A DNA stretch of 64,000 nt from Vicia villosa. Its lineage: Eukaryota; Streptophyta; Magnoliopsida; Fabales; Fabaceae. Under the pieces are notes generated by a model. That model was given only the letters and a program-made list of their open reading frames with translations. It was not told the DNA's origin and made no database searches. A program made the translations under genes and the position numbers. Shown here one piece after another: positions 34,440 through 45,800 of this stretch (positions within the stretch are counted from its first letter, which is position 1; every line of letters begins with the position of its first letter). The stretch lies in the NCBI RefSeq assembly GCF_029867415.1, contig NC_081183.1, forward strand, positions 139,833,951 through 139,897,950, read 5' to 3'.

Positions 34440-36940
34440 TTGGTCAGATCTAATCTCCTCTCTTTCAGAAATTTGAATCCAAATGTGCAAGCAAATCCAC
34501 TGCCCAATCATGGAGGGCATGTTGTAACCCTAATACGAGAAGGCCCTGGCCAATACCGAATCTACGATATCAATTTCTCAAGAGCAGATTTGGGACAAAT
34601 GCACGCCACTCTCTGTCAAGGGCGGAATTTTCGCCAACATCACTACGGTTCCTGTAGCATATGTTGCGTAGATCCTCACAGATGTTTGATTGTGAGAAGA
34701 GATCTTCAAGTTTTGCTAGATGATGGTACTATTCAGATCTACAGAAATATGAATGAAGATGAAGTTAACATGATAGGATGTTATTCGCATGAGCTTTTAG
34801 TCTCAGATATCAACTCGGAAATTCCTAAAGTTAACATCATTGTTCCTCATTTCAACATGCCCGAGCGCATAGAAGTTACCTACAACAAGCCAAAGGTTCC
34901 TGTTGCTCCTTTGATCATTTGTCTACCTGGACCTGTTTCCTATGACTCTGACAAGGCAGTTCCATACAACTACAATGCAACAATGATAAAGAATGGACAA
35001 GAAGTTCCCATACCTACTCTTTCATCTGTCGTGAATATCATCGATGTGAGTCGAGTAACAAGAAGTGGACGTGTGTACACTCCATTGCCTCCAAAGCAGC
35101 CTGTTACTCCTGCAACCAGGCAAAATCCTGTCGATACACCAGTGGGGAATCCTGTGGAAACTCCTATCAGTAATACAAGCACTGATGTTGGCCAATCCAG
35201 TGGAACCAATGTCAACCCTGACTTTAATGAAATTTTGAAGCATATCAAAAGAATTGAATACAAGATTGTGGATCAGCTTATGCAAACTCCTTCAAAGATC
35301 TCAATACTTTCATTGCTTTTAAACTCTGAAGCCCACAGGGAAGCCCTGATGAGAGTCTTGGATCAAGCTTTTGTAGATCATGATGTGACTGTTGACCATT
35401 TTGATGGGATAATAGCCAACATAACAGCTTGCAACAATTTAAGCTTCTGTGATGAAGAACTCCCCGAGGAGGGCAGAAATCACAATCTTGCTTTGCACAT
35501 TTCTATGAACTGTCAGTCAGATTCTTTGTCCAACGTGCTGGTAGACACCGGATCTTCCTTGAATGTGATGCCGAAGACGACTTTTGCTCGTTTATCCTAC
35601 CAAGGAATGCCTATGAAGTTCAGTGGTGTAGTGGTCCAAGCATTTGATGGATGGCAAAAATCTGTTATTGGCGAAGTCAACCTTCCCATGACAATTGGTC
35701 CACATACATTTCAAATCACCTTCCAGGTCATGGACATTCAAGCTACTTATAGCTCTCTGTTAGGACGACCCTGGATCCATGAAGCAGGGGCAGTAACTTC
35801 TACGCTCCATCAAAAGTTAAAATTTGTAACAAAAGGAAAATTGGTAACAATAAGTGGGGAGCAAGCCTTGATGGTGAGCCACTTATCCAATTTCTCTTTC
35901 ATTGGTGCCGATAATATGGAAGGAACGCAGTTCCAAGGTCTCTCTTTAGAAGATGAATCTTCCAAGAAAAAAGCGTCGATCTCTTCTTACAAAGAGGCAG
36001 TAAAAGTAGTAAAAGATGGAACTACCACTGGCTAGGGGCAAGTTGTGATCCCTACCAAGAATGAAACCAGAGCAGGACTCGGATGTTCACCGATGTTTTC
36101 AAACTGCACCAAGAAGGATGAAACCCTTCGCCCGATCAAAGAAACATTCATTAGTGGAGGATTCCCTAACCCAATTCCTCAAGAGGTTAATGTCCTTATC
36201 GAAGAATGCATCGAAAAAGGTCTACCTGATCCTGAAGAAGAATGGAAATGTTATCTCAATGACTCGGGATACATATCTCAGGAAGAACCATATACACCGT
36301 TCTATCCTCCTTCAGAGAAATCCAAAGGCAAAGAAACTGAGCTTGTTCCTGTAGAGGTCTGGGATACCTTGGGACAACCAAGTGGCAAGTATGAATATAT
36401 GGTGAAATATACTGCGCCCGAAAGTTCAAAGATTTCGATTGAAGACATCCAACCAACTGGATGGGGAGATTCCTTTGAATATAATAGTCAACCAAAAGAG
36501 GCCTATAAATACTCTCAATTTGCACAGCAGCCCGAAATTACTGAAGATTTCAGCTTCAACGCATCTACCAATATTGATAATCCTGAAGATGGTTATTATC
36601 ACATAAATGCCATTTTTTAAGATGAAGGGGAAGATGGCCCCACAGTTGACCTGGAAAGTATCTCTGACAATGAGTCTCTTCATCCTGAAGACTGGGAAAT
36701 ACATACTGAAAATTCTAAAGATTGTGACTCATCTTATGCTTTTCAAGAAGTAGAAAGAGACCGTCTCAACTCTACAAAGAACAAGGGTGACAAACCAGGA
36801 CCTTCAAATCCTGCTCGACCAGCGGTCAATGTCATCACTGAAGAAGATTCTGAGAAACATTTTCCTGAATACATAATACACAGAGGAGTTCGTTGCTACG
36901 GGAAAGCTGTCGACGTTCCGAATGTTGTTCGCCGCTCAAA
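34440..36940 (+). pseudogene. protease region of Ogre B, copy 1 (5' exon of pol)
   Basis: This continues the gag frame. It contains the retropepsin-like active site VLVDTGSSLNVMP with the catalytic Asp at 35544-35546, and a GRPWIHEAGAVTSTLHQKLK block typical of Ogre protease C-termini. Stops TAG 36033 (from TGG by position) and TAA 36618 interrupt the frame. The exon continues to 36940, where the frame would read into TAA 36942 unless the intron is spliced. The region after the protease (36045-36940) is acidic and of unknown role. Confidence 0.72.
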
Positions 36941-37290
36941 GTAATCACCTCGCTGTTATTTTGACCTCCTGCCTGGCCCAAAGCAGAGAGATGTTTTATA
37001 GGGCTTTTCTTTTAAATGTTTTGCCCGAATAAGTTTGTGTATAGGGCTTTGTTTTTAAAAGTTTCCCTCTTTGTCCTGCCCAAGACAAATGAGTTTGTGT
37101 TTAGGGCTTTGTTTCAAAAATGAATCATAAATAAAGTGTCATTTTGAATTCCCTACATTATGTGTTTTATTTTTGCTTTTTCTGGAAATGGTTATCCTAA
37201 AAAATAAATAAAAAAACAACTTTTTCAATAATCTGCATACACTATTGCATTTACAGTTTTTTCTGAAACAAGCATAAATCATATGTGCAG
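36941..37290 (+). other. Ogre intron between protease and reverse transcriptase
   Basis: The 350-nt segment begins GTAATC after CTCAAA and ends ATGTGCAG before ATTAAC. Removing it joins the protease frame to the RT frame across a Lys codon, and both stops near 36942 and the frame change disappear. It is T-rich before the acceptor (TTTTTCTG...). Ogre elements are known to carry a spliced intron at this location. Within it, AGGGCTTT/TTTGTCCTGCCCAAGACAAA-like phrases repeat. Confidence 0.68.
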
Positions 37291-40200
37291 ATTAACTATT
37301 AATAAACCCATTGAATGCAATAACCCTATGCCCTCTCCCAACTTTGAGTTTCGTGTGTTTGAAGCCGAAAAAGAGGAAGAAGAAGAGATCTCGGACGAGA
37401 TCTCTCGATTACTTAAGCACGAGGAAAGAGCCATTCTGTCTCACAAAGAGCCTTTAGAAAGGATCAACTTGGGTTCTGAAGAAGACAAAAAAGAAGTGAC
37501 CATTGGATCGCTGCTTGATGCTGATATCAAGAGTAAGCTGATAGATCTTCTCAAAGAATATGTTGACGTGCTTGCCTGGTCCTACCGAGACATGCCTGGG
37601 TTGGATACCAATATTGTTCAGCATTACTTGCCATTGAAACCATAATGTTTGCCAGTTAAGCAGAAATTGCGAAGGACTCACCCTAACATGGCTAACAAAA
37701 TCAAAATGGAAGTTCAAAAACAGCTCGACGCAGGTTTTCTTGTCACCTCTGAGTATCCTCAATGGTTGGCCAACATTGTGCCAGTTCCGAAGAAAGATGG
37801 CAAAGTTAGAATGTGTGTTGATTACCGTGACTTGAACAAGGCCAGTCCAAAAGATGACTTTCCATTACCATATATCGACATGCTGGTCGATAACACCGCT
37901 AAGTTCAACGTCTTTTCCTTCATGGACGGGTTCTCCGGTTATAATCAGATAAAGATGGCTCCCGAAGACATGGAGAAGACATCTTTCATCACCCCGTGGG
38001 GTACCTTTTGCTACAAAGTGATGTCGTTTGGATTAAAGAATGCAGGCGCAACTTACCAAAGGGCAATGACTATTCTCTTTCATGACATGGTGCATAAAGA
38101 AATTGAAGTTTATGTGGATGACATGATAGCCAAGTCCAGCACAGAAGAAGAACATATTGAATACCTTTTGAAGTTGTTTCAACGACTAAGGAAATATCAG
38201 CTTCGCTTGAATCCTAACAAATGTACTTTTGGGGTTAGATCTGGAAAACTCTTGGGTTTCATTGTCAGCCAAAGAGGTATCGAAGTAGATCCCGACAAAG
38301 TCAGAGCTATTCAAGAGATGCCTGCACCAAAGACTGAAAAGCAAGTAAGAGGATTTCTCGGACGATTGAACTATATCTCCAGATTTATCTCTCAAATGAC
38401 TGCTACTTGTGGGCCAATTTTCAAGCTTCTCCGCAAAGATCAAGGGGTTGTATGGACTGAATATTGCCAGAAAGCGTTCGACAGTATCAAGGAATACCTG
38501 TTAGAACCGCCAATATTGATTCCTCCGGTTGAAGGAAGACCACTAATCATGTACCTTACCGTGTTGGAAGAATCCATGGGTTGTGTGCTTCGACAGCAAG
38601 ATGAAACCGGTAAGAAGGAGCATGCTATCTATTACCTGAGTAAGAAATTCACAGATTGTGAGTCTCGTTACTCCATGCTCGAAAAAATATGTTGTGCTTT
38701 GGCTTGGGCTTCAAAACGTCTTCGCCAATACATGATCAACAATACTACTTGGTTAATTTCCAAAATGGATCCAATCAAGTACGTCTTTGAAAAGCCTGCC
38801 TTAACAGGAAGGATTGCCCGATGGCAAATGCTGTTATCCGAATATGACATCAAGTGTCGTGCTCAAAAAGCGGTCAAAGGAAGCATTCTCGCCGATCACT
38901 TGGCGCATCAACCAATTAATGAATATCAATCTCTCAAGTTTGACTTTCCTGATGAAGATGTCATGTACTTGAAGATGAAAGATTGTGACGAACCGTTACC
39001 TGAAGAAGGTCCTGATCCTGGATCAAGATGGGGCCTAATTTTCGATGGAGCAGTAAACGCTTTTGGCAATGGAATTGGGGCAGTCATCATCACTCCCAAG
39101 GGTACTCATATCCCATTCTCCGCCAGATTATTATTCGATTGCACCAACAACGTCGCAGAAAATGAAGCTTGTATCATGGGTCTCGAAGAAGCCATTGACT
39201 TAAGGATCAAGATCCTAGACATATATGGAGATTCAGCCCTTGTGATCAACCAAATCAAAGACAAGTGGGAAACTTACCACCCTGGTTTGATTCCTTACAG
39301 AGATTATGCAAGATGTCTGTTGACTTTCTTCAACAAGGTTGAATTGCATCATATACCTCGAGATCAGAATCAAACGGTTGATGCCTTGGCTACTCTATCT
39401 TCCATGTTCAAAGTCAGTCATTGGAACGATATGCCTAAAGTCAGAATTATGCGCTTTGAAAGGCCCGCCTATGTGTTTGCAACTGAAGTAGTCATCGATG
39501 ATAAACCGTGGTTCCACGACATCAAACGCTTCCTTCAAACTCAAGAGTACCCGCTTGGGGCATCAAACAAAGATAAGAAAACTCTAAGGAGGCTTTCTGG
39601 CAGTTTCTTCCTAAACGGAGATGTGTTATACAAAAGAAACTTCGACATGGTTTTGCTCAGGTGCGTGGATAGACACGAAGCGGACATGTTAATGCATGAA
39701 ATGCATGAAGGGTCCTTTGGAACTCATTCGAATGGGCATGCAATGTCCAAGAAGATATTAAGAGCAGGATACTATTGGTTGACAATGGAATCTGACTATT
39801 ATAAACACATGAAAAGATGTCACAAGTGCCAGATCTATGCAGATAAGATCCATGTGCCACCGACTCTACTCAACGTTCTCTCATCTCCATGGCCTTTTTC
39901 CATGTGGGGTATCGACATGATTGGAATGATCGAACCGAAAGCTTCAAACGGTCATCGTTTCATCTTAGTGGCTATTGATTACTTCACCAAATGGGTCGAA
40001 GCAGCATCTTACGCCAACGTTACAAGACAAGTAGTTGTGAGGTTCATCAAGAACAACATCATTTGCCGATATGGTGTTCCCAGCAAGATCATTACTGATA
40101 ATGGTTCAAACTTGAACAACAAGATGATGAAAGAATTATGTGAGGAATTCAAAATTGAACATCATAACTCTTCTCCTTACAGACCAAAAATGAACGGCGC

Positions 40201-40756
40201 CGTCGAAGCCGCCAACAAGAACATTAAGAAAATCGTCCAGAAAATGGTCGTCACTTATAAAGACTGGCATGAAATGCTGCCATTTGCTTTACATGGGTAC
40301 CGTACTTCAGTGCGTACTTCAACAGGGGCAACTCCCTTTTCTCTGGTATACGGCATGGAAGCTGTGCTCCCCGTAGAAGTTGAAATCCCATCAATGAGAG
40401 TCCTCATGGAGACTAAGTTATTAGAGGCTGAATGGTGTCAAAACAGATATGATCAGTTGAACTTAATCGAAGAAAAACGTATGACTGCTCTATGCCATGG
40501 ACAGTTATACCAAGCAAGGATGAAACAAGCCTTCAACAAAAAGGTTCGACCTCGTGAATTTCAAGAAGGCGACCTCGTGCTTAAAAAGATCTTGTCTTTT
40601 CAACCGGATTCTAGGGGCAAATGGTCTCCTAATTACGAAGGCCCGTATGTTGTCAAAAGAACATTTTCTGGCGGCGCCATGACTCTTGCAACCATGGATG
40701 GTGATGAACTCCCACGTCCTGTGAATGCTGATGCAGTCAAGAAATACTTTGTCTAA
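37291..40756 (+). pseudogene. RT-RNase H-integrase of Ogre B, copy 1
   Basis: After the acceptor the frame reads to TAA 37643 (most simply a changed Glu codon before CLPVKQKLRR), then is open for 1035 codons (37649-40756). RT has VPVPKKDGKVRMCVDYRDLN, FMDGFSGYNQIKMAPEDMEK and the catalytic YVDD (38111 onward). RNase H starts near 39020 (IFDGAVNAFGNGIGAVI, EACIMGLEEAIDL, HIPRDQNQTVDALA). Integrase has an HHCC finger (CHKCQIYADKIHVPP), Asp 39914, Asp 40097 and Glu 40205, giving DD35E spacing, then a GPYVVKRTF GPY/F end. The catalytic residues are intact, so only the upstream stops inactivate it. The product would copy and insert element RNA. Confidence 0.88.
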
Positions 40757-40779
40757 AAAAGGACAAAAGAACAGCTCGG

Positions 40780-40924
40780 TAAGTCGAAAACCCGCAAAGG
40801 GCGACTTAGGCAAAAATGAGCATCTCGGTGGACTGAAAACCCGAAAGGGCGGTCCAGGCAAAAATTAGAGACAATAAACAGAAAAATTCATCCTGTTAGA
40901 TTGAAAACCTGAAAGGGCAATCTA
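40780..40924 (+). other. three covarying hairpins after the pol stop
   Basis: Three hairpins follow the pol stop by 23 nt: 40780-40808, 40829-40856 and 40897-40924. Each has a 7-bp outer stem, an unpaired AAAA on the 5' side, a 3-bp inner stem (CCC/GGG or CCT/GGG) and a small loop (GCAAA, GAAA, GAAA), and is followed by GGCAAAAAT. Outer stems are TAAGTCG/CGACTTA, TGGACTG/CGGTCCA and TAGATTG/CAATCTA. The base pairs change but pairing is kept. A function in element RNA (packaging, stability or 3' end formation) is inference. Confidence 0.75.
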
Positions 40925-42820
40925 GGCAAAAATTAAGGATTTATGACAAAGTAACTGCATCAGTCTGTACTTCGTCACCTGAAGAGTCTTTTTCATCAAA
41001 GGATCTTCAATCAAATCATCGCCAATCTGAAGCGACAAGCACAGTTGGAACTCAAAGTTGTTAGGGAGAATAGGGTTATTGCTTTCAATGTAGCCTTTTC
41101 CGCATAATTACCATTTCCAACTCTTGTAAATACTCCGTGGAATCACGCCTTTAGCTGATTACCATCCTATTAAATAAATTTGAGCCTTGTGCCCATTTGT
41201 TTGCAATCTCTAATTTCTTTTAGCTTGCAAAATGACGCTTTAATTGTGTTATTCACTTTTGAAAAAAAAGAAGAAAAAGTTTTAAATGAATTTACTTCAC
41301 TTTTTCAAAATAAAAGCGAGACTTTCCTTTGAGTTGTGAATAACAGAAGAAACATCAACAACTGTCTCCATAGGATGAACAAAAGGATTCTCCCTGAGAG
41401 TTGCTCTCTTCCACAAAAGAGATCATGAGACAACAGTATTCTTATCCCAAAAAAAAAAGAGAATTCCTAAAACCAATTACCCCTCGCGGTAGAAAAAGTT
41501 CTCCTTTCCCCAGTGAAGAAGTTCTTTCATCTCCAGTGAAGAAGAAGAGATGCTTGTCTTCCCCACAAGAAGTCAAAAGCATGCAACACCATTCATCACC
41601 CGTGTTATCTGCACCGTGTTGAAGAACATTTGCCAAGTATCTGGTTGTATTGCGACAACGGTCCTTCTCCAGTACATACTTCTTTGTCTGTCAGTTTCGT
41701 CAGCATGCATACTACATTCATGACATTCATCATTCATACATACTTGCATCATTTATGTATTCTTGCATTTTTCAATGTCTGCTTTAAAATCACTTGTTTA
41801 GGATATATCTATCCCAAAAAAAGAAAAGAAAAAAAAGAAAAAAAAAAGAAAAAAAAAACAAGTACGGGCGTGTCATCTCTCCAAGTAGGTTGTCACCCAT
41901 AAGCAAAAAGAACATACTCTTTCTCCAGTTCCCCACTGAGATCATTCCTCGTGGAAGAAGGTTGCTTTAGTTTCTCCTCTCAAAACGAAGGAGAAAATCC
42001 CCAGTTGAGTTCATCCCTCATTGGGTACAAAGTCTTGTTTGACTGTTTCTTTCCAATTCATTCCTAGATAGAACCCTGTCTTCACCAGATTCAAATTCCG
42101 ATTCCCCAAATAGAGTCGTGAAAAATTGAGCCATAAGCAATAGCCTCATCATCTGAGCAGCTTATGTCTCTTTCAAAAGATTTTTCCTCTCAAGGAAATC
42201 AATCATGAAGACCATTTGACAATCAGGGCCTTATTACTGTTCACAAGGCTGAATAACCAGTAATTTCCCTAGCAAAGTCTCCATAATCATTTTATCACTC
42301 GGATGATAATTGATCATGTCTTCAAAACCGCTATCACGAGGCTGATAGTCGGTAACCTTTTGTTCTGGTTATATTACTTTATCATGTCTATCACAATGCT
42401 GATAGTCGGTAATATTAACAGAACCTTTGAAACTCTTTTTACCATGTCAAGTCTATCACCGTGCTGATAGTCGGTAATGCAGTTTCATACCCTTCACCGT
42501 CGCATTATTTAACAAGTCTATCACTGTGTTGATAGTCGGTAATGTCGATAGGTAAGCTTTTCTTACAAAGCTATCATTCCCCGGTGAAGCATACACTTGC
42601 TTTCCCGAAAAGAAAAAAACGGATTCTCTTCCTAAAACGGATTGAGACATCCTTCCCGATCTTTTGTACCTAGTGGAGTCAGTTCTTGATATCCCCCCGG
42701 TAAAGATATCCTTACATCATTCGCAATTTTGGTATCTTAGGTCCAAAATTCGCGTCTTCTGATATTTAAGTCTCTTCCACCATATCAAAACAAAGATTTT
42801 CAATCTTCATATCTCAGGTT
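40925..42820 (+). other. 3' UTR of Ogre B, copy 1
   Basis: No gene is supported. The region holds an A-rich run (41810-41865), repeated phrases around TCCCCAGTGAAGAAG (41510-41545), and four stem-loops CTATCA-(6 nt)-TGATAG followed by TCGGTAA at 42331-42348, 42388-42405, 42453-42470 and 42518-42535. A degenerate one with stem TTCA/TGAA is near 42240. It ends in the polypurine tract. Confidence 0.7.
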
Positions 42821-42843
42821 GAAAAAACTTAAATAGGGGCATC
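42821..42843 (+). promoter_or_regulatory. polypurine tract of Ogre B
   Basis: GAAAAAACTTAAATAGGGGC followed by ATC stands directly before LTR2. Element A has the same core, ACTTAAATAGGGGC. Confidence 0.7.
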
Positions 42844-45800
42844 TGTCATACCCCAATTTTTGACCTAAGATACCACCTCATATCATAGCATATGCATCAT
42901 TTGCATCACTAACAAATTGCATAGCTTGTGTTTGCTACTTGTGCTCAGCAGGGTTTAATCAAGAAATCACTCATCGGTACAAGCAACAATCAATTAGGGT
43001 TTTGTTCTCCTTTCATATCAAATGAACCATCTTCATCAACAATCAACATTTGGTCCTCAAAGATTCATTTCAACTAGCTCAAAGGCTCTGAATCAACCAG
43101 ATTAGGGTTTTGATTGAAGACAACATACTCCTGACTTTTGCTCAGGATTTGACCTAATGACTTGGGACATGACCTCAAGACCCCAAGTATATCAATTTGA
43201 CCTAATCTATTGGCTCAAGACATCTCCTACACAAGGATTGATCAACAGTGAAATTTCAAAATCATCAGACTAGGGTTTTGAACTATCAGGGACTGAAATC
43301 AGGGATCACATTTGGGAAACCCTAAAAAGCTCCAGGGAATCACTCAAAGGTTTAAATCATCTTCAAATAATCCCTATGACAATATCCAATGGAAATTGTA
43401 CTTCAATTCAAGATCCACAGTCATCAATTTCATCTGGTCGACAATTAGGGTTTTTGACCTAATTCACCTGAACAACTGACTTTTTAATCAGGACATGATG
43501 CCACAATTTAAACTATGGCTCGAGGTCCTCCAATAATTCAATATGATCCATTCATACCATCCATTTGGTGAGGATAGCTTGGTTCATTTGAAATATCCAG
43601 AAACGCGATTCGTCTGAAAAAGTCAATTGTACAAGATCACCATTGACTTTTGAAGTTTTAAATCATCAATATATGATATTTGAAGTCATTTGATCAAGGA
43701 AAATCAAGAAAATCAATCAAGAATCAAAAAGTCAAAAGTTTGACTTTCCATACTTAGAAAAATTTCTAAGTGTTTTCAATAGTTTTTACCAAACTATGGA
43801 AGGGAATATCTCAAAATTTCACCTACAAACTGATAAAAATTTCCAACATGAAAGTTGTAGATTTTGATCCAATGAACAACTTTGTCACATATAATTTTTT
43901 CCATCAGATCAACCATTTAAGAGATATGGAGCTTCAAAGTTGGTATCTTTTGAAAAATTCACTTAAAACCTCATTTTCATCAAAATTCATGGATCTTTTT
44001 CACCCATTTCCTTAAAGGTCTTGAAGAAACTTTCAACTGGGTTTTTGAAGTACATAACAAGAGCTTTCCAAAATGTCCAAGAGCATGAAAAAATATGGAG
44101 CATAGCTATGGTTTTGAATTTTGCCATTAGTGATCATTTCACTTGAAATTTCAAGTCATTTTTCACAAAGTTATGAACTATTTTACCTTATGATGCAAGC
44201 AATGACATAAGCAAGCAATAATTGGAAGATATTTCTGGTTTATGATCAGATTGGAAAGAGATAAGAAGCATAGAAGATTTTAACCATGATTAGTCTTTTT
44301 AACCATTTGCATTTAATGTGAAAGATTCCATTTTATCTCTTAATGCCAAATCACCAAAGCTATCTCAACTTGCAAAGCTTGGAGTTCAGAATCCATGGCC
44401 TATAAATGAAGGTCATTTCCTCATTCAAAATCACACCAAAACCTCCAAAGCATAGGTTTTCTCTTCTTTCTTGAAATGCAAGTTTGCTATAGTTTTCAAA
44501 GAGGTAGAAATATCAACCTCTAAACCATTGAAGTTCTGGCCAAGATGATGCTTCTAACAACTCATAAACATCATATGGGATGTGTTTGATCCACTCATAC
44601 ACCCCAAAAACACTTAAACCTCAAAATCACTACCTCACTTCCATATATGCACATAATAAGCCTTATCATGCCAAAATTCATTCAAGCTCAGTTCTGTCCA
44701 AACTAACACTTCAAACACCATCCATATACTTCATATGAACTATCCCAACACTCATCATCAACCCGAAACCTCAGAATCATCAAGCTCGATTCACAATTGG
44801 TCCTACTGCAGATCGGGTTCCATGGAGTGATCCAGATGAATTCAATCAATTCCAAGCATCCAGACACCTTCCATAAGGTCCATTGAAGCTATCCAGATCA
44901 TCAAACAGCATCTGTAACACCTCTTTTGCAGAATTCAATTCTCAGTTTTGCCGTTTTTGAAGGTAAGTGCTATGAACTTCAAACTCCATCATACATGCAT
45001 CATAAATGGAATATTGCTTTGCCATCTTGTTTCTGCACCATCACTGAATAATAACCCTCAATCAATTGCATCATATCATGATCATACACGATTTCACAAT
45101 GATTTTTCATATTAGGGTTCTTCGTGTTCATCAAAAAATTAATCACCTTAGAGCAAAAATAAGTGAATTATGAGGACACCATCATGATTCTCGTGAAAAA
45201 ACGAGTGAGATAGACCCTTCACTTGATCAATTTGGTTCAATTTTGAAGATTTTCAAATTCAAATGGGGATGGTGTTCTTGGCGCCATTTTTTGCGAAGGA
45301 AATTTTGAAATTGAGTTTGAAATATAATCAATTCGTTGCAAGGGTTAAGCAGACCACGCGCGTGGTCCAGTTGGCTAAGTTTTTGAGCGGCAACCTCCAG
45401 GTCGTGGGTTCAACACCCTTAGGGACCAAAACCTCTTTTTTAACACTATTTTTCTTCATTTTTTACACAACTTTGATTAATTAATTAACCAATCAAATTA
45501 ATTCGTTTTCACATCATTTTGTGTACACTTCTCATTTAACATATATATTTTATGAATATAAAAAAAAATCACAAAAATATTTATTATTTGGTATGTTTTT
45601 ATTAGGTTTAAAATGACATATTTTTAAGTATTTTTATTACTTTAAATATTGTTTTTCATTTGATTTTCAAACTTAATCACTTGTAATTATTTTTGTGATC
45701 AAACCCTAATCTCTTAGGTCTTAATTAAGCATAAAATTTGTCTTTTATCTTAATTAAGTTGACTTTTGTCAAAATTCAAACTGTTTTAAAACGAACGATC

